Assembly: GCA_009788105.1 (NCBI GenBank)
Contig: WQSD01000023.1
Location: forward strand, 1 to 10,709
DNA length: 10,709 nucleotides
Reading direction: 5' to 3'
DNA from: Oscillospiraceae bacterium
Lineage (GTDB): Bacteria > Bacillota > Clostridia > Oscillospirales > CAG-272
Shown here: piece by piece, positions 1 to 4,160 of the stretch
Position numbering within the stretch: the first letter of the stretch is position 1
How the letters are laid out: each line of letters starts with the position of its first letter
Notes under the pieces: model-generated
The model's database searches: none
Seen by the model: only the letters and a program-made list of their open reading frames with translations
Told to the model about the DNA's origin: nothing
Translations under genes and position numbers: made by a program

Positions 1-218
1 ACCTTGTGGACTATAAGACGGACCGCTTTCCCGCCACTATGCCCCATGATGCAGTAGCAAAGGAGCTTCGCCGCCGTCACAGTCTGCAACTGGGATACTA
101 CCGCCGCGCTTTGGAAAACCTTACAGGGCAAGAGGTGGCACGAACGATTATTTACTCCTTTCATTTGGGGGCTGGTGTGGAGTACCCACCATATCAGGGT
201 GGTACAGACTGTCGATAA
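1..218 (+). CDS. addA: AddA helicase-nuclease, C-terminal end (partial, 5' end outside window)
   Basis: This is the last part of the nuclease domain of the ATP-dependent helicase/nuclease subunit A, which with AddB processes DNA double-strand ends for RecA-dependent repair in Gram-positive bacteria. The reading frame is already open at base 3 and reads LVDYKTDR at once, which is the catalytic Asp-x-Lys motif of the RecB/AddA PD-(D/E)XK nucleases. The family's Q-x-x-x-Y element follows about 20 residues later (QLGYYRRAL), then the conserved strand IIYSFHLG. The GTG at base 6 lies inside the domain and is not a start. The protein ends at the TAA at 216-218 after a short tail (GVEYPPYQ onward) that I do not recognise as conserved. 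The segment is more GC-rich than the ABC cluster. It converges on rubrerythrin with over 500 bp of repeat-laden DNA between. The family call is confident; AddA rather than another RecB-like nuclease is likely from the tail pattern. Confidence 0.85.
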   Translation, partial: LVDYKTDRFPATMPHDAVAKELRRRHSLQLGYYRRALENLTGQEVARTIIYSFHLGAGVEYPPYQGGTDCR

Positions 219-402
219 AGGTCAAGGTCGTGGGCTGTGCGCCCACACCGCACCACCTTGCCCGCTCACGCATTTCGGCGACCTGCTGGACGGATGTGCA
301 ATTATCCTGAGCCTGCTCGGCGGCAAAGCCACCGACACCGCTCAGGGAGCACAAAAACGCAAACCGCCCATACTGTCGCCTTCAGCGCTCACAAGGGCTT
401 TG
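219..402. other. GC-rich gene-free stretch after addA
   Basis: No convincing gene is present. A small GC-rich inverted repeat (GTGGGC 230-235 with GCCCAC 241-246, 5-base loop) lies 12 bases after the addA stop; it has no T-run, so it is a weak candidate terminator. A minus-strand frame, closed at 148-150, stays open for about 75 codons up to around 375. It has no normal start with a ribosome binding site and resembles nothing I know, so it may be a gene remnant or chance in GC-rich DNA. Base composition differs clearly from the AT-richer DNA that begins near 400. Confidence 0.5.
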
Positions 403-474
403 AAAAAAACTGGACTAAAAACTTTTCTTCGCAAAAGCATGAAATGCTTTTGTATTAAGGTTTTTGAAAGTCCA
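403..474 (-). terminator. Long stem-loop with T-run, terminator-like on minus strand
   Basis: TGGACT (411-416) pairs with AGTCCA (469-474), AAAAAC (417-422) with GTTTTT (460-465) across a 3-base bulge, and an inner stem AAAAGCAT (433-440) with ATGCTTTT (444-451) closes a GAA loop. Read on the minus strand, the structure is followed by G and then seven T's (403-409), as in an intrinsic terminator. It would catch transcripts running left out of rubrerythrin, although it lies about 270 bases past that stop. It may instead be part of a dispersed repeat together with the palindromes at 476-524. Confidence 0.5.
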
Positions 475-475
475 G

Positions 476-524
476 AAAACTTTTTGCAAAAAGTTTTTTG
501 GTGGGGTTTGGGGCAACGCCCCAA
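476..524. repeat. Perfect 22-bp palindrome plus GGGGC hairpin
   Basis: Bases 476-497 form a perfect 22-bp palindrome centred on TTTGCAAA, with no loop. It is followed by the hairpin TTGGGGC (508-514) / GCCCCAA (518-524) with an AAC loop. From memory, closely similar sequences (a TTTTTGCAAAAAG palindrome followed by GGTGGGGTTTGGGGC and its complement) recur between genes in many Clostridia, so this is probably a dispersed extragenic palindromic element. That is recalled, not tested here. Confidence 0.6.
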
Positions 525-539
525 GACAAAAAAGACTTA

Positions 540-700
540 GAACCTGTATTCAGTATGGCAAATGTTCGGATATTGTGCAGATTTTCACGCCAATCCAGGC
601 GCGAGGAGGGCGAATATCGGGAATATTTTACTGACGAGCAACGACGAGTGGCGTAAAATATGTCAATATGCGGACTTTTGACACTACTGAATACAGGTTC
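540..700. mobile_element. MITE-like hairpin element with 16-bp perfect terminal inverted repeats
   Basis: GAACCTGTATTCAGTA at 540-555 is matched exactly, inverted, at 685-700. Pairing continues inward: 556-575 against 664-683 pairs at 17 of 20 positions counting one G-T pair, and ATTTTCACGCCA pairs with TGGCGTAAAAT across one bulge. The 161-bp element therefore folds almost end to end. The trinucleotide TTA directly flanks both sides (537-539 and 701-703), consistent with a 3-bp target-site duplication, though a 3-bp match can be chance. There is no transposase frame. These are the marks of a miniature inverted-repeat element moved in trans. I do not recognise the parent insertion sequence. 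A structured RNA or extragenic repeat is the main alternative. Confidence 0.65.
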
Positions 701-713
701 TTACTTCAAGTTG

Positions 714-740
714 AAACCCTCCCGTTTGCAGGGAGGGTTT
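714..740 (-). terminator. Rubrerythrin terminator hairpin
   Basis: AAACCCTCCC (714-723) and GGGAGGGTTT (731-740) form a 10-bp stem with a 7-base loop, six bases past the rubrerythrin stop. On the minus strand the stem ends in TTT and runs into CAACTT, so the T-run is short. On the plus strand it is followed by TTTGTATT. It may act in both directions between the convergent addA and rubrerythrin genes. Confidence 0.65.
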
Positions 741-745
741 TGTAT

Positions 746-1279
746 TCAATAATTTTCCTGCACCCGCTCGAAAAAGGACTTTGGATGGTGACACACAGGG
801 CAATCTTCGGGAGCGGTGGTAACATTCTCGATATGCCCACAGTTGCGACACTCCCAACAGACGGGATTTTCGCTGTGGAACACTTTGCCAGTCCGAATGT
901 TTGCAAGTAGCTGCAAGTACCTGTCCTCGTGGTGCTTTTCAACTGCACCCACATCCTCAAATTGTTTGGCAATGGCTTCAAAACCCTCGGCACGAGCTTC
1001 TTCGGCGAACTTTTTGTACATATCCGTCCACTCGAAATGTTCGCCACTTGCCGCGGCAGTAAGATTTTCTTCGGTTGTGCCTATGCCCTCAAGATGACGA
1101 AACCACAGTTTGGCGTGAGCCATTTCGTTGTTTGCGGTTTTCTCGAACAGCTCGGCAATTTGCTGATAGCCGTCTTTTCGTGCCTGCGCGGCGAAATAGG
1201 TGTACTTGTTACGTGCCATGCTCTCCCCGGAAAAAGCGGCGTGAAGGTTGGCTTCGGTGCGTGAGCCTTTTAGATTCAT
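746..1279 (-). CDS. rbr: Rubrerythrin (diiron peroxidase)
   Basis: This is a cytoplasmic non-haem iron peroxidase that reduces hydrogen peroxide in anaerobes, with electrons arriving through its own rubredoxin-like domain. Residues 1-130 form the ferritin-like four-helix domain. Expected diiron ligands are present at E19, E52 and H55 (ExxH), E80 and E83, E114 and H117. Residues 139-177 form the rubredoxin-like domain with CxxC pairs at C144/C147 and C160/C163; C141 is an extra cysteine. Length (177 aa) is slightly below the usual 190 or so, with no key residue missing. The ATG start has a good AAAGGAGA site at 1286-1293, six bases away. The gene is flanked by terminators on both sides and is probably monocistronic. 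The upstream direct repeat over its promoter suggests regulated expression. Confidence 0.97.
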   Translation of the reverse strand: MNLKGSRTEANLHAAFSGESMARNKYTYFAAQARKDGYQQIAELFEKTANNEMAHAKLWFRHLEGIGTTEENLTAAASGEHFEWTDMYKKFAEEARAEGFEAIAKQFEDVGAVEKHHEDRYLQLLANIRTGKVFHSENPVCWECRNCGHIENVTTAPEDCPVCHHPKSFFERVQENY

Positions 1280-1293
1280 GTTATTTCTCCTTT

Positions 1294-1330
1294 AGTGTTG
1301 ATGTATATATAGTGTTGACACAAAAGCAAA
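1294..1330 (-). promoter_or_regulatory. Candidate rbr promoter with direct repeat
   Basis: On the minus strand, TTGCTT (1324-1329) and TATACA (1302-1307) are 16 bases apart and could be the -35 and -10 boxes. The 8-mer AGTGTTGA (plus-strand sense) occurs at 1294-1301 and again at 1311-1318, a 17-bp period, with an AT-rich run between and overlapping the putative -10. This could be an operator. It is not an obvious PerR box. The boxes are weak matches and the assignment is tentative. Confidence 0.4.
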
Positions 1331-1371
1331 GCGTCATTCAGAGCAAGAAACGAGCTGAGTTAAAGACAAAA

Positions 1372-1396
1372 CTCCCCCTCAAATTGTGAGGGGGAG
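1372..1396 (-). terminator. rpsT intrinsic terminator
   Basis: CTCCCCCTCA (1372-1381) and TGAGGGGGAG (1387-1396) form a perfect 10-bp GC-rich stem with a 5-base loop. On the minus strand it is followed by TTTTGTCTTT, a good U-tract, 46 bases after the rpsT stop. On the plus strand it is followed by CTTTTT, so it may also stop opposing transcripts. It separates rpsT from rubrerythrin. Confidence 0.88.
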
Positions 1397-1442
1397 CTTT
1401 TTCCTATTGGATTTTGATTTTGGATTTTTGTCTCCGCGTATG

Positions 1443-1706
1443 CTACGACATTTTGGCAAGCATACCAGTAAAACGACTTTTTTTGCGAGCGGCAGCATTT
1501 TTATGGATAATTCCACGAGAAGCCGCACGGTCTGTTTTAGCTACAAGGTCAGGATACAGCTTTGTAGCAGTATCTTTGTCCCCTGCGGCAACAGCAGCTT
1601 CGTACTTTTTAATAAGCGTTTTATGAGCTGAGCGGTACATTTTGTTTTCAAGAGTTTTCTTCTTAATAACTTTAACACGCTTTTTTGCAGATTTAATATT
1701 CGGCAC
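1443..1706 (-). CDS. rpsT: 30S ribosomal protein S20
   Basis: S20 binds 16S rRNA early in assembly of the 30S subunit. The 87-residue product opens with MPNIKSAKKRVKV, the family's typical start, is very rich in Lys and Arg, and keeps the NKMYRSAHKT and IHKNAAARKKSR segments expected of S20. Length is typical (85-90 aa). The start is GTG at 1706: an AAGGAGG site at 1714-1720 lies seven bases away, and the nearby ATG at 1711-1713 is out of frame. The gene has its own exact-consensus promoter and terminator, so it is transcribed apart from the permease cluster upstream. Read-through from that cluster remains possible because no clear terminator separates them. Confidence 0.98.
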   Translation of the reverse strand: MPNIKSAKKRVKVIKKKTLENKMYRSAHKTLIKKYEAAVAAGDKDTATKLYPDLVAKTDRAASRGIIHKNAAARKKSRFTGMLAKMS

Positions 1707-1744
1707 TTTTCATCCTCCTTGAAACATTTAACAGCATAATTTCA

Positions 1745-1785
1745 TTGACAAAGGCAATTATATCACATATTATTGCCTTTGTCAA
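1745..1785. repeat. 14-bp inverted repeat enclosing the rpsT promoter
   Basis: TTGACAAAGGCAAT (1745-1758) and its exact complement (1772-1785) enclose a 13-base AT-rich loop. The arms carry the -35 box and most of the -10 box. By symmetry the plus strand also has TTGACA (1745-1750), a 17-base spacer and TATTAT (1768-1773). The promoter thus exists in both directions. As RNA from the upstream permease gene, it would form a hairpin without a U-tract on the minus strand. Confidence 0.85.
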
Positions 1786-1803
1786 GTGTTTTTTTGTTTT
1801 TTG
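1757..1803 (-). promoter_or_regulatory. rpsT promoter, exact sigma-A consensus with A-tract UP element
   Basis: On the minus strand TTGACA (1780-1785), a 17-base spacer (1763-1779) and TATAAT (1757-1762) match the housekeeping sigma consensus at every position. Phased A-runs immediately upstream (1788-1803) look like an UP element. Transcription would start near 1750, giving a leader of about 45 bases. A strong promoter suits a ribosomal protein gene. Confidence 0.88.
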
Positions 1804-1812
1804 TTGCGAAAA

Positions 1813-2916
1813 TTATCCGGTAATACCAGAGCGTTCAATCCCTTGTATCAATTTACGCTGGAAGAACAGATAGATAATGACAAGTGGAATAATAATCATC
1901 AAACCTGTTGTATTACGAATTGTTGCATGGAATAATTCCTCTCCACCTGTTCCGGTTTGAACAGCGATAGAGGCAGGAATTCTTGCAATAATGTCCGGAA
2001 GCAACCTTGCTTGCCCTGCCACTTGACGGAAGAAAAGTCTTGCATAAAACTCATCCGTCCATTGCCACGAAAACGACAGCAGAAACACTGTAATCATCAT
2101 AGGAACCGAAAGGGGAAGAATAACTTTGAAGAATGTGCGCAAAACGCCAGAGCCATCAATGTACGCCGACTCTTCTAACTCGTCTGGCACACCCTTGAAA
2201 TACTGTCTAAAGATGAAGATAAACAGTCCGTTCTTAAATCCAAGGCCGGTGAGCGAAAGCATCATTAGCGGAGCGTACGTGTTCATCAAGTTAAGAGGCG
2301 ACGCTCCAACCAGACCAAGTATTCCTGGTGCTCCAAGCAAGCCAAGATCCCATAACAGGTCAAATCCGCCCATGTGATTTTGCATTGACAAGCGTAGCAT
2401 TTCGTGAGGGATAATAAGAGAAACAATCACCGCTGCCATTATCAGCCCATTACCGCGAAACTTAAACTTTGCAAGTCCGTAACCAATAAGGCAACACACA
2501 GCCATTTGAAAGAACGCAGCCAAAAAACTGATTAACGCTGTCATTCCCAATATTGGAAAGAAGTTGTTTTCAGCGATAATTGCTGAATAGGTTGCAAGGG
2601 TAGGGTAACGGGGAATCATCCGCACTGTAATATCCACAACATCCGCATGGGTCATGAATGAACCTGCAATCATTGTGAAGAACGGGAGCAAGATGACAAA
2701 CGCACCTCCCAACAGTAACATAAATCTAAAAAATCGAAATATTACTGAAAAGAAGAAATTCCATCTTAAATATTTTATAGAATTTCGCTTAATCCATGAT
2801 GTGCGCTCAAAATCTGCTTTGATTTTCACATTTTTTTTCTTGCCTTCATTAGCCGGCTTCAGCTTTTCGGGCTTTGCTTTTTTGCCTTTTTCGATTGGCA
2901 TCAACTTTTCATCCAT
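1813..2916 (-). CDS. Carbohydrate ABC transporter permease, MalG-like (CUT1 family)
   Basis: This is an inner subunit of a binding-protein-dependent sugar importer and would pair with the MalF-like permease encoded just upstream. The 367-residue protein begins with a strongly basic lysine-rich cytoplasmic tail (1-60). Six hydrophobic segments follow, near 62-85, 121-146, 156-170, 208-225, 270-285 and 338-352. The EAA loop that contacts the ATPase is clear at 246-269 (ELEESAYIDGSG through LPLSVP). The end, QRKLIQGIERSGITG, is typical of this half of the CUT1 family, close to LplC/YtcP-type proteins. The start at 2916 is chosen over an upstream in-frame ATG at 2949 because AAGAGGTG (2923-2930) lies six bases ahead of it. 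A glycine-rich extension around 180-207, between two membrane segments, is longer than I expect. Substrate cannot be inferred. Confidence 0.9.
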   Translation of the reverse strand: MDEKLMPIEKGKKAKPEKLKPANEGKKKNVKIKADFERTSWIKRNSIKYLRWNFFFSVIFRFFRFMLLLGGAFVILLPFFTMIAGSFMTHADVVDITVRMIPRYPTLATYSAIIAENNFFPILGMTALISFLAAFFQMAVCCLIGYGLAKFKFRGNGLIMAAVIVSLIIPHEMLRLSMQNHMGGFDLLWDLGLLGAPGILGLVGASPLNLMNTYAPLMMLSLTGLGFKNGLFIFIFRQYFKGVPDELEESAYIDGSGVLRTFFKVILPLSVPMMITVFLLSFSWQWTDEFYARLFFRQVAGQARLLPDIIARIPASIAVQTGTGGEELFHATIRNTTGLMIIIPLVIIYLFFQRKLIQGIERSGITG

Positions 2917-2922
2917 GTAAGA

Positions 2923-2930
2923 CACCTCTT
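2923..2930 (-). promoter_or_regulatory. Ribosome binding site fixing the MalG-like start
   Basis: AAGAGGTG on the minus strand lies six bases from the ATG at 2916. The alternative in-frame ATG at 2949 has no comparable site, so the shorter protein is preferred. Confidence 0.8.
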
Positions 2931-3043
2931 TAATTGGTAAGGGCAACATTTATTGTTCGACCCTTGTTTGGCTGTATTTTGGGCGTGCCTTCCGCGCTAA
3001 ATAGTGGTATTGCGTGTTCCACCAAGATAGAAGACCCACTCAT
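2930..3043 (-). CDS. Possible small ORF between the two permeases (37 aa)
   Basis: The 140-base gap between the permease genes holds an open frame from an ATG at 3043 (MSGSSILVEHAIPLF onward, ending INVALTN). A GCAGGA site lies eight bases ahead, and its TAA at 2930-2932 abuts the ribosome binding site of the MalG-like gene. Such placement fits translational coupling. The peptide is not strongly hydrophobic and I do not recognise it. It may equally be spacer DNA that happens to be open. Confidence 0.25.
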   Translation of the reverse strand: MSGSSILVEHAIPLFSAEGTPKIQPNKGRTINVALTN

Positions 3044-3056
3044 TTCAAGTATCCTG

Positions 3057-4049
3057 CTAATCTCTGCGTTGGTAAAAGACAAACGCCGACATAACTCCCA
3101 TAACAAGCATAATGATAAGACCAATAACTAACAAATAGAACCAGCCCATTGCAGTCGCAATAGTCGCTCCTTCTGCGTAAAAGGTGCGGGAAATCTCTCC
3201 CATGATGGTGTTATTGGAAGCAGTAAAGAAGTCAATAATTGAATAAACTGTATTTACCAAAATCATTGGTGAAATCATAGGGAATGTTATTTTCCAGAAG
3301 GTTTCCCACGAGGTTGCACCATCCATGCGACACGATTCGTAAACTTCTGCAGGGATAGCCTGTAACCCGGCAAGGAAGATTAGAATTTGCACTCCCGAGC
3401 GGTTAATAATATCAAATATCGCACCCATGATTTCAATAACAAAGTCTGTCATGAAATCCCCAATCGCCATGATTTGGAACAGGGCTTCTACCTGCCACCC
3501 AACAATTGCGCTGGCGGCAGTAGGTTCTGCCATCGCACTTCCTCCGTCACCATACGCTACGCCAACCATGATATTTCCCTGCGCAAGGGTGTCCATTAGT
3601 CCTGTAGCAATAATGACAGGTACGAAATATATTGCACGGAATGCGGCGCGCCCCATCATTTTTTGGTTAAGAAGCACGGCAATAAAAAGCGAAAACACAA
3701 CAACTGGCGGAATAGTAAATGCAAGCTGTCTTAATCCACTAACTAAATGGTTTTCAATAAAACCTAAATTGCCATCTTCTGTGCTACCAAGTGCAGTAAC
3801 ATAGTTGCGAAATCCAACATTTGTAACTTCGTTTACCCCTTCTGCGGCAACATGTCGAATACTGCTAAAGCTGAAGTTAATAGAATTAACCAAAATCGGC
3901 ACATATATAAAAATCAAGCCAATAAGAAGCGGCAAAATAAATAGCCACCCTGAGCGTGATTTTATTTTTTCCAAAGACTTGCTTTTACGCTTTCTTTGCG
4001 GTGCCTTGGGCTTTGTTTTGGGCACACTTTCCTTTACTAATTCAGCCAT
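3057..4049 (-). CDS. Sugar ABC transporter permease, MalF-like (CUT1 family)
   Basis: This is the partner membrane subunit of a carbohydrate importer. The 330-residue protein has a basic N-terminal tail (1-32), a first membrane segment at 35-58, and further hydrophobic segments near 108-127, 138-155, 205-230, 258-278 and 300-326. The EAA loop lies at 235-258 (VYESCRMDGATSWETFW and on). The stretch at 155-200 (Gly/Ala-rich, then SAIVGWQVEALFQIM) replaces the short periplasmic-side loop seen in minimal members. A good AGGAGAG site (4055-4061) lies five bases from the ATG. Upstream is the large DUF5696-like gene, 111 bases away, with two hairpins between; downstream is the MalG-like partner. No ATPase is encoded nearby, so a shared MsmX-type ATPase is the likely motor (inference). 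Confidence 0.9.
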   Translation of the reverse strand: MAELVKESVPKTKPKAPQRKRKSKSLEKIKSRSGWLFILPLLIGLIFIYVPILVNSINFSFSSIRHVAAEGVNEVTNVGFRNYVTALGSTEDGNLGFIENHLVSGLRQLAFTIPPVVVFSLFIAVLLNQKMMGRAAFRAIYFVPVIIATGLMDTLAQGNIMVGVAYGDGGSAMAEPTAASAIVGWQVEALFQIMAIGDFMTDFVIEIMGAIFDIINRSGVQILIFLAGLQAIPAEVYESCRMDGATSWETFWKITFPMISPMILVNTVYSIIDFFTASNNTIMGEISRTFYAEGATIATAMGWFYLLVIGLIIMLVMGVMSAFVFYQRRD

Positions 4050-4066
4050 GAGAACTCTCCTATGGT

Positions 4067-4087
4067 AGCACCTGCTTTAGAGGTGCT
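4067..4087 (-). promoter_or_regulatory. Hairpin next to the MalF-like ribosome binding site
   Basis: AGCACCT (4067-4073) pairs perfectly with AGGTGCT (4081-4087) around a 7-base loop. It ends five bases before the AGGAGAG site of the permease, so it may keep the site exposed or hinder it. Confidence 0.55.
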
Positions 4088-4094
4088 TGTGGAT

Positions 4095-4136
4095 ACTATG
4101 GGATTGTTTTGGTGTTTACATAAACAATCCCATAGT
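4095..4136 (-). promoter_or_regulatory. Strong intercistronic stem-loop (15 bp) after the DUF5696 gene
   Basis: ACTATGGGATTGTTT (4095-4109) and its exact complement (4122-4136) form a perfect 15-bp stem with a 12-base loop, 24 bases past the stop of the DUF5696-like gene. On the minus strand no U-tract follows, so it is unlikely to be a full terminator. It more likely protects or delimits the 3' end of the upstream message, so that the exported protein and the permeases can be made at different levels. This is as in other sugar transport operons, by analogy. Confidence 0.75.
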
Positions 4137-4160
4137 TGTTGTAAAATTAAATGCTTACGC

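Noticed and set aside
148..354. Minus-strand ORF of 68 aa opposite and beyond the addA end
   Set aside because: It has no ribosome binding site or good start, overlaps the conserved AddA strand, and resembles no family I know. It is mentioned as a possible remnant only.
1745..1800. Hairpin plus T-run read as a plus-strand intrinsic terminator
   Set aside because: There is no plus-strand gene ending nearby, and the same bases give an exact-consensus promoter with an A-tract for rpsT on the minus strand.
2917..2949. Longer N-terminus for the MalG-like permease
   Set aside because: The ATG at 2949 lacks a ribosome binding site, while the ATG at 2916 has AAGAGGTG six bases ahead.
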